Assembly (NCBI GenBank): GCA_037893245.1
Contig: JBAIAA010000510.1
Span: forward strand, 806,001-870,000
Direction: 5' to 3'
DNA from: Crossaster papposus
Taxonomy: Eukaryota; Echinodermata; Asteroidea; Velatida; Solasteridae
DNA: 64,000 nucleotides
This document shows, one piece after another, positions 1-10,458 of the stretch. Position numbers and translations under genes: made by a program. Each line of letters begins with the position of its first letter. Positions within the stretch are counted from its first letter, which is position 1. The notes beneath the pieces are model-generated. The model worked only from the letters and a program-made list of their open reading frames with translations. It did no database searches and had not been told where the DNA came from.

Positions 1-442
1 CTCACCAAGCAAGTTGCGAAGTCCGTGGCACCAGGCACGTGGTCCGTGTGGTAGCGTGCACCGGGGGTGTTCTGGCCCGCGAGCACGGGGCCGATTCACG
101 GCGAGTGTTTGCTTGAGTTCCCGCTAACGACAGTTAGTGCAATAATGGCTGGCGTAGACTAGTTCAAAAATGCACACGACGAAAAGTAATCACACTTAAC
201 AGTAGTAACAGGCAAAAACTTGGCACAAAAAGGTAAATATAACACAACAAAACTAGCGACGACCGAGGAGATTTTACGCACGAGACACTGGTGTTCCTAG
301 CGACACCCAAGATGTGGTAAAACCGTGTGTTAGTTCGTGTGCCCAGGTCAGGTAACTCCAACGAACGAAAAAGGTCTCCTATGGCGGGCCGAATGTATCA
401 AAGTTTCTATGGAGGGCCGCATCCACCATTATTAGAAAGTGT
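1..442. repeat. unclassified insert, copy 1 (cut by window start)
   Basis: The sequence matches 11276-11721 almost base for base, the only clear difference being about 4 extra bases near the right end of the other copy. It is GC-richer than the tRNA array around it and shares no motif with the array unit. A 65-codon minus-strand reading frame with a hydrophobic middle exists here, but I recognise nothing in it. The window begins inside the element, so its left end is seen only in the second copy. Confidence 0.6.
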
Positions 443-520
443 ACAAACTCATACATGAACACTTTCTAAAAGCAAGTTCTTGTAATTCATGTTAATTAGC
501 TTAAAATTGTTTTAAAAACA

Positions 521-592
521 AGGCGCGAGAGGGGTTCGAACCCTCGATCTTCTGTTTACGAAACAGACGCCTTACCACTAGGCCACCACGCC
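521..592 (-). tRNA. trnT(cgu): tRNA-Thr(CGU), array copy 1
   Basis: Anticodon loop TTCGTAA gives CGU. Acceptor position 5 is U facing G (wobble), and the D-loop reads CUAGUGG. All four stems can form. The same variant occurs at 11800-11871. Confidence 0.8.
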
Positions 593-662
593 TCAAGGTT
601 AATAAACGAATACATCAACACTTTTTCTAATTATTTCATCATATTTAGCATTACAAATAAAA

Positions 663-709
663 GGCATGAGAGTGGTCTGAAGCCCAGATATTCTGTTTAC
701 AAATCTATA
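663..709 (-). pseudogene. tRNA-Thr 3'-half relict, module C (type example)
   Basis: Only the 3' half is recognisable: the last stretch of the acceptor, a T arm with loop altered to a CTTCAGAC-like form, and the anticodon loop TTCGTAA or TTTGTAA with its 3' stem. No D arm can be seen. It recurs at about +142 from each module A. Confidence 0.6.
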
Positions 710-739
710 AATTCCTGTTATTCAACTTTAACAATAATA

Positions 740-815
740 GGCACGAGAGGTATTCGAACCCTCTAGCTTCTGTTCACGAGATAGACGACTTACAACTTGG
801 CCACAGCTCCTCGCC
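740..815 (-). pseudogene. tRNA-Thr relict, module B (type example)
   Basis: This is the first module B. It reads with a CGU anticodon loop (CTCGTGA) and a recognisable GGTTCGAAT B box. The 5' acceptor side carries about five extra bases, the anticodon stem has an A-C mismatch, the T stem has a G-A mismatch and the D loop has lost G18. No T-run follows its 3' end. A copy of this relict sits in nearly every unit at about +219 from module A. Confidence 0.75.
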
Positions 816-897
816 GTTAATGAACTGATACATGAACACTTTCTAAAAGCAAGTTCTTGTAATTCATGTTAATTAGCTTAAAATTGTTTTAAAAACA

Positions 898-969
898 AGG
901 CGCGAGAGGGGTTCGAACCCTCGATCTTCTGTTTACGAAACAGACGCCTTACCACTTGGCCACCGCGCC
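898..969 (-). tRNA. trnT(cgu): tRNA-Thr(CGU), array copy 2, canonical
   Basis: Reference copy. The acceptor stem has 7 pairs ending in G-U, the D stem has 3 pairs (GCC/GGC), and the anticodon stem TCTGT/ACAGA is perfect. The loop is TTCGTAA with U33 and A37, the variable region has 5 nt, and the T stem GAGGG/CCCTC is perfect with loop TTCGAAC. Discriminator U matches animal tRNA-Thr. The downstream sequence TGTTTTTAAAAC supplies a Pol III terminator. It decodes ACG in cytosolic translation. CCA is not encoded, as usual in eukaryotes. Confidence 0.93.
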
Positions 970-1274
970 TCAAGGTTAATAAACAAATACATCAACACTT
1001 TTTCTCATTAATTATTGATATTTAGCATTACAAATAAGAGGCATGAGAGTGGTCTGAAGCCCAGATATTCTGTTTACGAATCTATAAATTCGTGTTATTC
1101 AACTTCAACAATAATTGGCATGAGAGGTATTCGAACCCTCTAGCTTCTGTTCACGAGATAGACGACTTACAACTTGGCCACAGCTACTCGCCGTTAATGA
1201 ACTCATACATGAACACTTTCTAAAAGCAAGTTCTTGTAATTCATGTTAATTAGCTTAAAATTGTTTTAAAAACA

Positions 1275-1346
1275 AGGCGCGAGAGGGGTTCGAACCCTTG
1301 ATCTTCTGTTTACGAAACAGACGCCTTACAACTTGGCCACCGCGCC
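1275..1346 (-). tRNA. trnT(cgu): tRNA-Thr(CGU), copy 3, weakened
   Basis: The T stem begins with an A-C mismatch (AAGGG against CCCTC) and the D loop reads AAGUUG, losing G18. The anticodon arm is intact. Probably a poor or inactive gene. Confidence 0.65.
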
Positions 1347-1492
1347 TCAAGGTTAATAAACAAATACATCAACACTTTTTCTCATTAATTATTAACATTT
1401 AGCATAACAAATAAAAGGCATCAGAGTGGTCTGAAGCCCAGATATTCTGTTTACGAATCTATGAATTCGTGTTATTCAACTTTAACAATAAT

Positions 1493-1564
1493 TGGCACGA
1501 GAGGTATTCGAACCCTCGATCTTCTGTTTACGAAACAGACGCCTTGCCACTTGGCCACCGCGCC
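1493..1564 (-). tRNA. trnT(cgu): tRNA-Thr(CGU), copy 4, A/B chimera
   Basis: The 3' acceptor and T arm are of module B type (GGTTCGAATACC) while the rest is module A. It sits 218 bp from copy 3 instead of 377, which fits loss of the segment between B and the next A. The T stem has one mismatch. Confidence 0.6.
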
Positions 1565-1869
1565 TCAGGGTTAATAAACAAATACACCAACACTTTTTCT
1601 CATTAATTATTGATATTTAGCATTACAAATAAGAGGCATGAGAGTGGTCTGAAGCCCAGATATTCTGTTTACGAATCTATAAATTCGTGTTATTCAACTT
1701 TAACAATAATTGGCACGAGAGGTATTCGAACCCTCTAGCTTCTGTTCACGAGATAGACGACTTACAACTTGGCCACAGCTCCTCGCCGTTAATGAACTCA
1801 TACATGAACACTTTCTAAAAGCAAGTTCTTGTAATTCATGTTAATTAGCTTAAAATTGTTTTAAAAACA

Positions 1870-1941
1870 AGGCGCGAGAGGGGTTCGAACCCTCGATCTT
1901 CTGTTTACGAAACAGACGCCTTACCACTTGGCCACCGCGCC
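1870..1941 (-). tRNA. trnT(cgu): tRNA-Thr(CGU), copy 5, canonical
   Basis: Identical to the copy at 898-969 over the tRNA body, with the T5 terminator present. Confidence 0.92.
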
Positions 1942-2246
1942 TCAAGGTTAATAAACAAATACATCAACACTTTTTCTCATTAATTATTAATATTTAGCAT
2001 AACAAATAAAAGGCATCAGAGTGGTCTGAAGCCCAGATATTCTGTTTACGAATCTATGAATTCGTGTTATTCAACTTTAACAATAATTGGCACGAGAGGT
2101 ATACGAACCCCCTAGATTCTGTTCACGAGATAGACGACTTACAACTTGGCCACAGCTACTCGCCGTTAATGAACTCATACATGAACACTTTCTAAAAGCA
2201 AGTTCTTGTAATTCATGTTAATTAGCTTAAAATTGTTTTAAAAACA

Positions 2247-2318
2247 AGGCGCGAGAGGGGTTCGAACCCTTGATCTTCTGTTTACGAAACAGACGCCTTA
2301 CAACTTGGCCACCGCGCC
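2247..2318 (-). tRNA. trnT(cgu): tRNA-Thr(CGU), copy 6, weakened
   Basis: Same changes as copy 3 (T-stem A-C mismatch, G18 lost). It lies exactly 972 bp from copy 3, one higher-order period. Confidence 0.65.
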
Positions 2319-2464
2319 TCAAGGTTAATAAACAAATACATCAACACTTTTTCTCATTAATTATTAACATTTAGCATAACAAATAAAAGGCATCAGAGTG
2401 GTCTGAAGCCCAGATATTCTGTTTACGAATCTATGAATTCGTGTTATTCAACTTTAACAATAAT

Positions 2465-2536
2465 TGGCACGAGAGGTATTCGAACCCTCGATCTTCTGTT
2501 TACGAAACAGACGCCTTGCCACTTGGCCACTGCGCC
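2465..2536 (-). tRNA. trnT(cgu): tRNA-Thr(CGU), copy 7, A/B chimera
   Basis: Chimeric T arm as in copy 4, with an extra acceptor change (GGCGCAG). Confidence 0.55.
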
Positions 2537-2841
2537 TCAGGGTTAATAAACAAATACACCAACACTTTTTCTCATTAATTATTAATATTTAGCATTACAA
2601 ATAAAAGGCATGAGAGTGGTCTGAAGCCCAGATATTCTGTTTACGAATCTATAAATTCGTGTTATTCAACTTTAACAATAATTGGCACGAGAGGTATTCG
2701 AACCCTCTAGCTTCTGTTCACGAGATAGACGACTTACAACTTGGCCACAGCTCCTCGCCGTTAATTAACTAATACATGAACACTTTATAAAAGCAAGTTC
2801 TTGTAACTCATGTTAATTAGCTTTAAATTGTTTTAAAAACA

Positions 2842-2913
2842 AGGCGCGAGAGGGGTTCGAACCCTCGATCTTCTGTTTACGAAATAGACGCCTTACCACT
2901 TGGCCACTGCGCC
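2842..2913 (-). tRNA. trnT(cgu): tRNA-Thr(CGU), copy 8, weakened
   Basis: The anticodon stem has an A-C mismatch (TCTAT/ACAGA) and the acceptor reads GGCGCAG. Confidence 0.6.
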
Positions 2914-3216
2914 TCAAAGTTAATATACAAATACATCAACACTTTTTCTCATAATTATTGATATTTAGCATTACAAATAAAAGGCATGAGAGTGGTCTGA
3001 AGCCCAGATATTCTGTTTACAAATCTATAAATTCGTGTTATTCAACTTTAACAATAATTGGCACGAGAGGGATTCGAACCCTTTAGCTTCTGTTCACGAG
3101 ATAGTCGACTTACAACTTGGCCACAGCTTTTCGCGTTAATGAACTCATAAATGAACACTTTCTAATATCAAGTCGTTGTAATTCATGTTATTCAGCTTTA
3201 AATGGTTTTAAAAACC

Positions 3217-3288
3217 AGGCGCGAGAGGGGTTCGAACCCTCGATCTTCTGTTTACGAAACAGACGCCTTACCACTTGGCCACCGCGCC
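3217..3288 (-). tRNA. trnT(cgu): tRNA-Thr(CGU), copy 9, canonical
   Basis: Canonical body. The 3' flank is of the GGTTTTTAAAACC type, still with T5. Confidence 0.92.
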
Positions 3289-3593
3289 TCAAGGTTAATA
3301 AACGAATACATCAACACTTTTTCTAATTAATTCATCATATTTAGCATTACAAATAAAAGGCATGAGAGTGGTCTGAAGCCCAGATATTCTGTTTACAAAT
3401 CTATAAATTCGTGTTATTCAACTTTAACAATAATTGGCACGAGAGGTATTCGAACCCTCTAGCTTCTGTTCACGAGATAGAAGACTTACAACTTGGCCAC
3501 AGCTCCTCGCCGTTAATTAACTCATACATGAACACTTTCTAAAAGCAAGTTCTTGTAATTCATGTTAATTAGCTTAAAATGGTTTTAAAAACA

Positions 3594-3665
3594 AGGCGCG
3601 AGAGGGGTTCGAACCCTCGATCTTCTGTTTACGAAACAGACGCCTTACCACTTGGCCACCGCGCC
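3594..3665 (-). tRNA. trnT(cgu): tRNA-Thr(CGU), copy 10, canonical
   Basis: Canonical body with T5 terminator. Confidence 0.92.
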
Positions 3666-3970
3666 TCAAGGTTAATAAACGAATACATCAACACTTTTTC
3701 TAATTAATTCATCATATTTAGCATTACAAATAAAAGGCATGAGAGTGGTCTGAAGCCCAGATATTCTGTTTACGAATCTATAAATTTGTGTTATTCAAAT
3801 TTAACAATAATTGGCACGAGAGGTATTCGAACCATTTAGCTTCTGTTCACGAGATAGACGACTTACAACGTAGCCACAGCTCTTCGACGTAAATGTACTC
3901 ATAAATGAACAGGATCTAATATCAAGTCGTTGTAATTCATGTTATTCAGCTTTAAATGGTTTTAAAAACC

Positions 3971-4042
3971 AGGCGTGAGAGGGGTTCGAACCCTCGATCT
4001 TCTGTTTACGAAACAGACGCCTTACCACTTGGCCACCGCGCC
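3971..4042 (-). tRNA. trnT(cgu): tRNA-Thr(CGU), copy 11
   Basis: Canonical except for one C-A mismatch at acceptor pair 5-68. Confidence 0.75.
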
Positions 4043-4347
4043 TCAAGGTTAATAGACGAATACATCAACACTTTTTCTAATTATTTCATCATATTTAGCA
4101 TTACAAATAAAAGGCATGAGAGTGGTCTGAAGCCCAGATATTCTGTTTACAAATCTATAAATTCGTGTTATTCAACTTTAACAATAATAGGCACGAGAGG
4201 TATTCGAACCCTCTAGCTTCTGTTCACGAGATAGACGACTTACAACTTGGCCACAGCTCCTCGCCGTTAATGAACTCATACATGAACACTTTCTAATATC
4301 AAGTCGTTGTAATTCATGTTATTCAGCTTTAAATGGTTTTAAAAACC

Positions 4348-4419
4348 AGGCGTGAGAGGGGTTCGAACCCTCGATCTTCTGTTTACGAAACAGACGCCTT
4401 ACCACTTGGCCACCGCGCC
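4348..4419 (-). tRNA. trnT(cgu): tRNA-Thr(CGU), copy 12
   Basis: Same acceptor mismatch as copy 11; a 377-bp tandem neighbour of it. Confidence 0.75.
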
Positions 4420-4724
4420 TCAAGGTTAATAGACGAATACATCAACACTTTTTCTAATTATTTCATCATATTTAGCATTACAAATAAAAGGCATGAGAGT
4501 GGTCTGAAGCCCAGATATTCTGTTTACAAATCTATAAATTCGTGTTATTCAACTTTAACAATAATAGGCACGAGAGGTATTCGAACCCTCTAGCTTCTGT
4601 TCACGAGATAGACGACTTACAACTTGGCCACAGCTCCTCGCCGTTAATGAACTCATACATGAACACTTTCTAAAAGCAAGTTCTTGTAATTCATGTTAAT
4701 TAGCTTAAAATTGTTTTAAAAACA

Positions 4725-4796
4725 AGGCGCGAGAGGGGTTCGAACCCTTGATCTTCTGTTTACGAAACAGACGCCTTACAACTTGGCCACCGCGCC
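4725..4796 (-). tRNA. trnT(cgu): tRNA-Thr(CGU), copy 13, weakened
   Basis: Duplicate of copy 3 in the 3450-bp higher-order repeat. Confidence 0.65.
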
Positions 4797-4942
4797 TCAA
4801 GGTTAATAAACAAATACATCAACACTTTTTCTCATTAATTATTAACATTTAGCATAACAAATAAAAGGCATCAGAGTGGTCTGAAGCCCAGATATTCTGT
4901 TTACGAATCTATGAATTCGTGTTATTCAACTTTAACAATAAT

Positions 4943-5014
4943 TGGCACGAGAGGTATTCGAACCCTCGATCTTCTGTTTACGAAACAGACGCCTTGCCAC
5001 TTGGCCACCGCGCC
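4943..5014 (-). tRNA. trnT(cgu): tRNA-Thr(CGU), copy 14, A/B chimera
   Basis: Duplicate of copy 4 at +3450. Confidence 0.6.
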
Positions 5015-5319
5015 TCAGGGTTAATAAACAAATACACCAACACTTTTTCTCATTAATTATTGATATTTAGCATTACAAATAAGAGGCATGAGAGTGGTCT
5101 GAAGCCCAGATATTCTGTTTACGAATCTATAAATTCGTGTTATTCAACTTTAACAATAATTGGCACGAGAGGTATTCGAACCCTCTAGCTTCTGTTCACG
5201 AGATAGACGACTTACAACTTGGCCACAGCTCCTCGCCGTTAATGAACTCATACATGAACACTTTCTAAAAGCAAGTTCTTGTAATTCATGTTAATTAGCT
5301 TAAAATTGTTTTAAAAACA

Positions 5320-5391
5320 AGGCGCGAGAGGGGTTCGAACCCTCGATCTTCTGTTTACGAAACAGACGCCTTACCACTTGGCCACCGCGCC
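5320..5391 (-). tRNA. trnT(cgu): tRNA-Thr(CGU), copy 15, canonical
   Basis: Canonical body; duplicate of copy 5 at +3450. Confidence 0.92.
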
Positions 5392-5696
5392 TCAAGGTTA
5401 ATAAACAAATACATCAACACTTTTTCTCATTAATTATTAATATTTAGCATAACAAATAAAAGGCATCAGAGTGGTCTGAAGCCCAGATATTCTGTTTACG
5501 AATCTATGAATTCGTGTTATTCAACTTTAACAATAATTGGCACGAGAGGTATACGAACCCCCTAGATTCTGTTCACGAGATAGACGACTTACAACTTGGC
5601 CACAGCTACTCGCCGTTAATGAACTCATACATGAACACTTTCTAAAAGCAAGTTCTTGTAATTCATGTTAATTAGCTTAAAATTGTTTTAAAAACA

Positions 5697-5768
5697 AGGC
5701 GCGAGAGGGGTTCGAACCCTTGATCTTCTGTTTACGAAACAGACGCCTTACAACTTGGCCACCGCGCC
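5697..5768 (-). tRNA. trnT(cgu): tRNA-Thr(CGU), copy 16, weakened
   Basis: Duplicate of copy 6 at +3450. Confidence 0.65.
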
Positions 5769-5914
5769 TCAAGGTTAATAAACAAATACATCAACACTTT
5801 TTCTCATTAATTATTAACATTTAGCATAACAAATAAAAGGCATCAGAGTGGTCTGAAGCCCAGATATTCTGTTTACGAATCTATGAATTCGTGTTATTCA
5901 ACTTTAACAATAAT

Positions 5915-5986
5915 TGGCACGAGAGGTATTCGAACCCTCGATCTTCTGTTTACGAAACAGACGCCTTGCCACTTGGCCACTGCGCC
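5915..5986 (-). tRNA. trnT(cgu): tRNA-Thr(CGU), copy 17, A/B chimera
   Basis: Duplicate of copy 7 at +3450, including its acceptor change. Confidence 0.55.
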
Positions 5987-6291
5987 TCAGGGTTAATAAA
6001 CAAATACACCAACACTTTTTCTCATTAATTATTAATATTTAGCATTACAAATAAAAGGCATGAGAGTGGTCTGAAGCCCAGATATTCTGTTTACGAATCT
6101 ATAAATTCGTGTTATTCAACTTTAACAATAATTGGCACGAGAGGTATTCGAACCCTCTAGCTTCTGTTCACGAGATAGACGACTTACAACTTGGCCACAG
6201 CTCCTCGCCGTTAATTAACTAATACATGAACACTTTATAAAAGCAAGTTCTTGTAACTCATGTTAATTAGCTTTAAATTGTTTTAAAAACA

Positions 6292-6363
6292 AGGCGCGAG
6301 AGGGGTTCGAACCCTCGATCTTCTGTTTACGAAATAGACGCCTTACCACTTGGCCACTGCGCC
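6292..6363 (-). tRNA. trnT(cgu): tRNA-Thr(CGU), copy 18, weakened
   Basis: Duplicate of copy 8 at +3450, with the anticodon-stem mismatch. Confidence 0.6.
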
Positions 6364-6666
6364 TCAAAGTTAATATACAAATACATCAACACTTTTTCTC
6401 ATAATTATTGATATTTAGCATTACAAATAAAAGGCATGAGAGTGGTCTGAAGCCCAGATATTCTGTTTACAAATCTATAAATTCGTGTTATTCAACTTTA
6501 ACAATAATTGGCACGAGAGGGATTCGAACCCTTTAGCTTCTGTTCACGAGATAGTCGACTTACAACTTGGCCACAGCTTTTCGCGTTAATGAACTCATAA
6601 ATGAACACTTTCTAATATCAAGTCGTTGTAATTCATGTTATTCAGCTTTAAATGGTTTTAAAAACC

Positions 6667-6738
6667 AGGCGCGAGAGGGGTTCGAACCCTCGATCTTCTG
6701 TTTACGAAACAGACGCCTTACCACTTGGCCACCGCGCC
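6667..6738 (-). tRNA. trnT(cgu): tRNA-Thr(CGU), copy 19, canonical
   Basis: Canonical body; duplicate of copy 9. Confidence 0.92.
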
Positions 6739-7043
6739 TCAAGGTTAATAAACGAATACATCAACACTTTTTCTAATTAATTCATCATATTTAGCATTAC
6801 AAATAAAAGGCATGAGAGTGGTCTGAAGCCCAGATATTCTGTTTACAAATCTATAAATTCGTGTTATTCAACTTTAACAATAATTGGCACGAGAGGTATT
6901 CGAACCCTCTAGCTTCTGTTCACGAGATAGAAGACTTACAACTTGGCCACAGCTCCTCGCCGTTAATTAACTCATACATGAACACTTTCTAAAAGCAAGT
7001 TCTTGTAATTCATGTTAATTAGCTTAAAATGGTTTTAAAAACA

Positions 7044-7115
7044 AGGCGCGAGAGGGGTTCGAACCCTCGATCTTCTGTTTACGAAACAGACGCCTTACCA
7101 CTTGGCCACCGCGCC
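7044..7115 (-). tRNA. trnT(cgu): tRNA-Thr(CGU), copy 20, canonical
   Basis: Canonical body; duplicate of copy 10. Confidence 0.92.
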
Positions 7116-7420
7116 TCAAGGTTAATAAACGAATACATCAACACTTTTTCTAATTAATTCATCATATTTAGCATTACAAATAAAAGGCATGAGAGTGGTC
7201 TGAAGCCCAGATATTCTGTTTACGAATCTATAAATTTGTGTTATTCAAATTTAACAATAATTGGCACGAGAGGTATTCGAACCATTTAGCTTCTGTTCAC
7301 GAGATAGACGACTTACAACGTAGCCACAGCTCTTCGACGTAAATGTACTCATAAATGAACAGGATCTAATATCAAGTCGTTGTAATTCATGTTATTCAGC
7401 TTTAAATGGTTTTAAAAACC

Positions 7421-7492
7421 AGGCGTGAGAGGGGTTCGAACCCTCGATCTTCTGTTTACGAAACAGACGCCTTACCACTTGGCCACCGCGCC
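7421..7492 (-). tRNA. trnT(cgu): tRNA-Thr(CGU), copy 21
   Basis: Duplicate of copy 11, with the acceptor C-A mismatch. Confidence 0.75.
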
Positions 7493-7797
7493 TCAAGGTT
7501 AATAGACGAATACATCAACACTTTTTCTAATTATTTCATCATATTTAGCATTACAAATAAAAGGCATGAGAGTGGTCTGAAGCCCAGATATTCTGTTTAC
7601 AAATCTATAAATTCGTGTTATTCAACTTTAACAATAATAGGCACGAGAGGTATTCGAACCCTCTAGCTTCTGTTCACGAGATAGACGACTTACAACTTGG
7701 CCACAGCTCCTCGCCGTTAATGAACTCATACATGAACACTTTCTAATATCAAGTCGTTGTAATTCATGTTATTCAGCTTTAAATGGTTTTAAAAACC

Positions 7798-7869
7798 AGG
7801 CGTGAGAGGGGTTCGAACCCTCGATCTTCTGTTTACGAAACAGACGCCTTACCACTTGGCCACCGCGCC
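7798..7869 (-). tRNA. trnT(cgu): tRNA-Thr(CGU), copy 22
   Basis: Duplicate of copy 12, with the acceptor C-A mismatch. Confidence 0.75.
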
Positions 7870-8174
7870 TCAAGGTTAATAGACGAATACATCAACACTT
7901 TTTCTAATTATTTCATCATATTTAGCATTACAAATAAAAGGCATGAGAGTGGTCTGAAGCCCAGATATTCTGTTTACAAATCTATAAATTCGTGTTATTC
8001 AACTTTAACAATAATAGGCACGAGAGGTATTCGAACCCTCTAGCTTCTGTTCACGAGATAGACGACTTACAACTTGGCCACAGCTCCTCGCCGTTAATGA
8101 ACTCATACATGAACACTTTCTAAAAGCAAGTTCTTGTAATTCATGTTAATTAGCTTAAAATTGTTTTAAAAACA

Positions 8175-8246
8175 AGGCGCGAGAGGGGTTCGAACCCTCG
8201 ATCTTCTGTTTACGAAACAGACGCCTTACCACTTGGCCACCGCGCC
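8175..8246 (-). tRNA. trnT(cgu): tRNA-Thr(CGU), copy 23, canonical
   Basis: Canonical body. The 3450-bp duplication has ended by this unit, which is of copy-5 type rather than copy-3 type. Confidence 0.92.
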
Positions 8247-8550
8247 TCAAGGTTAATAAACAAATACATCAACACTTTTTCTCATTAATTATTAATATTT
8301 AGCATAACAAATAAAAGGCATCAGAGTGGTCTGAAGCCCAGATATTCTGTTTACGAATCTATGAATTCGTGTTATTCAACTTTAACAATAATTGGCACGA
8401 GAGGTATACGAACCCCCTAGATTCTGTTCACGAGATAGACGACTTACAACTTGGCCACAGCTCCTCGCCGTTAATGAACTGATACATGAACACTTTCTAA
8501 AAGGAAGTTCTTGTAATTCATGTTAATTAGCTTAAATTGTTTTTAAAAAA

Positions 8551-8622
8551 AGGCGCGAGAGGTGTTCGAACCCTCGATCTTCTGTTTACGAAACAGACGC
8601 CTTACCACTTGGCCACCGCGCC
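8551..8622 (-). tRNA. trnT(cgu): tRNA-Thr(CGU), copy 24, weakened
   Basis: One T-stem mismatch at the loop-closing pair (G-A). It matches the copy at 16396-16467, 7845 bp away. Confidence 0.7.
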
Positions 8623-8927
8623 TCAAGGTTAATAAGCAAATACACCAACACTTTTTCTCATTAATTATTGATATTTAGCATTACAAATAAAAGGCATGAG
8701 AATGGTCTGAAGCCCAGATATTCTGTTTACGAATCTATAAATTCGTGTTATTCAACTTTAACAATAATTGGCACGAGAGGTATTCGAACCCTCTAGCTTC
8801 TGTTCTCGAGATAGACGACTTACAACTTGGCCACAGCTCCTCGCCTTTAATGAACTAATACATGAACACTTTCTAAAAGCAAGTTCTTGTAATTCATGTT
8901 AATTAGCTTAAAATTGTTTTAAAAACA

Positions 8928-8999
8928 AGGCGCGAGAGGGGTTCGAACCCTCGATCTTCTGTTTACGAAACAGACGCCTTACCACTAGGCCACCGCGCC
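8928..8999 (-). tRNA. trnT(cgu): tRNA-Thr(CGU), copy 25
   Basis: Canonical except for a CUAGUGG D-loop start. It matches the copy at 16773-16844. Confidence 0.85.
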
Positions 9000-9269
9000 T
9001 CAAGGTTAATAAACGAATACATCAACACTTTTTCTCATTAATTATTAATATTTAGCATTACAAATAAAAGGCATCAGAGGGTTCTGAAGCCCAGATATTC
9101 TGTTTACGAATCTATGAATTCGTGTTATTCAACTTTAACAATAATTGGCACGAGAGGGATTCGAACCCTTTAGCTTCTGTTCACGAGATAGTCGACTTAC
9201 AACTTGGCCACAGCTACTCGCCGTTAATGAACTCATAAATGAATACTTTCTAATATCAAGTCGTTGTAA

Positions 9270-10458
9270 TGCACCTATCAATTGTATGACGCACCCTCAG
9301 ACCCCCGGGGGATGTGCGTCAATGTTAACAGTGAGGCCAGATTTTGGAGTCGCATGACGCACCCGTTCGTCATATCCTTGACGCACCATTCTTGGAAAAC
9401 AATGACGCACACAAATCGCGACGGACAAAAGTCGCGACATGAAGCGGGGCATCGCGCTGTGTGTATGCACGCATGTCGGGCGTGTGGCCGCGCCGCGACA
9501 GTGGTGAATGAAAGAACGGCTTTTACTTTGGTTTTCTGCTATGGCATGCTACGGTAAATAACCACAGCCGTACCGTATAAACTCAAATTTTCCAGGAACG
9601 CTTTACTTTTGGAACGTTACCAGCACATGAGCAATCACAAACGTTCATGTACCGCGCGATGCGCGATGCGCGCCATCAAAGGGGTTTTCCAATGCTGCAC
9701 ATGAGTCACCCCTCTAGTCTGCATGCAGGCGCTTTGTCTCGCAAGCACCCTGAAGTACCGCCAGGCATTATACACCCATTCATAACCCGACTGGAGTGTA
9801 AGCCTATGGAACGTAGTGAGAATTTAAACTGTATACCTGACTAGTAGTAGCGATAAGCATACATGGAAAGTAATGTGTGCGACAAATTCTCCCTTGTCGT
9901 TTTGCTGAGGGGAAGTTGGCCGCGATCGAACTTGGGAAATCACATGCGGCTAAGTAAGCAAAGCAGCTGCATTGACGCTGTGTTATTCTCAATGTTATTC
10001 TTCCATTACATAGCCGAGAATTCGGATGCAACTGGTACCTTTTCTGTGAGATATTTTACGTGCTTGTCCCAACTAGGAAGGGCTCACGCACGCAATATCT
10101 CGTGTTCTTGTAAAAAGGACGACGCGTTGTAGGCCACCTAGACTTCAACATTTCGCGATGGGAAAACTATCGCTGTTACTTGTTAGTGTAAAAGTTGTTT
10201 GCAGTCGGCGATTCTGACTAACAATGATCAGAAGTCGATATGGTACAATTTATGTTTACTCAACAAGCACAGTTTATTCGCCGCATTGACGCATGGCAAT
10301 GGTTCGAAACAGACGCACGTCGACACACCACGACGTGTTCGTGACGCACCTAAATTGCACTTTACGCACCCCCATCGTCCAATTTTGACTTAACATTATG
10401 GAGACATGACGCACCTCCCCCGGGGGTCCAAGGGTGCGTTATACAATTGATAGGTGCA
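9270..10458. mobile_element. non-autonomous PIF/Harbinger-like DNA transposon, 1189 bp
   Basis: The element interrupts one tRNA unit. Its ends are inverted repeats of about 50 bp beginning TGCACCTATCAATTG, with only a few mismatches between the two arms. It is flanked by the 3-bp duplication TAA (9267-9269 and 10459-10461). The uninterrupted paralogous unit at about 17112 reads GTTG-TAA-TTCATG, so the empty site confirms both the boundaries and the duplication. The motif TGACGCACC or a close variant recurs at least four times near the left end and, in the same orientation, near the right end, as expected of transposase-binding repeats. No transposase frame is visible. The 3-bp TWA target fits PIF/Harbinger, but without a transposase the class is inference. 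Confidence 0.82.

Larger units (their letters stand above)
1187..4636. repeat. 3450-bp higher-order repeat, copy A
   Basis: Ten tRNA units (copies 3-12) repeat in the same order, with the same private changes, at 4637-8086. Identity continues about 110 bp past the second copy's start, so the exact breakpoint is ambiguous. Confidence 0.85.
4637..8086. repeat. 3450-bp higher-order repeat, copy B
   Basis: Copies 13-22 are near-identical to copies 3-12 at an offset of exactly 3450 bp, including the chimeras and the mismatched copies. Confidence 0.85.

Noticed and set aside
164-361. 65-codon minus-strand frame with hydrophobic centre, present twice
   Set aside because: The two copies are one duplicated block, so conservation gives no evidence. 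No family or start context is recognised.
3956-4216. Recurring 86-codon frames (MVLKTRRERGSNPRSSV...) in the tRNA array
   Set aside because: They are translations of the antisense strand of the tRNA modules and spacer, kept open only because the unit repeats.
9863-10132. 89-codon frame inside the Harbinger-like element
   Set aside because: No DDE or Myb-like motif and overlaps an opposite-strand frame; more likely chance.
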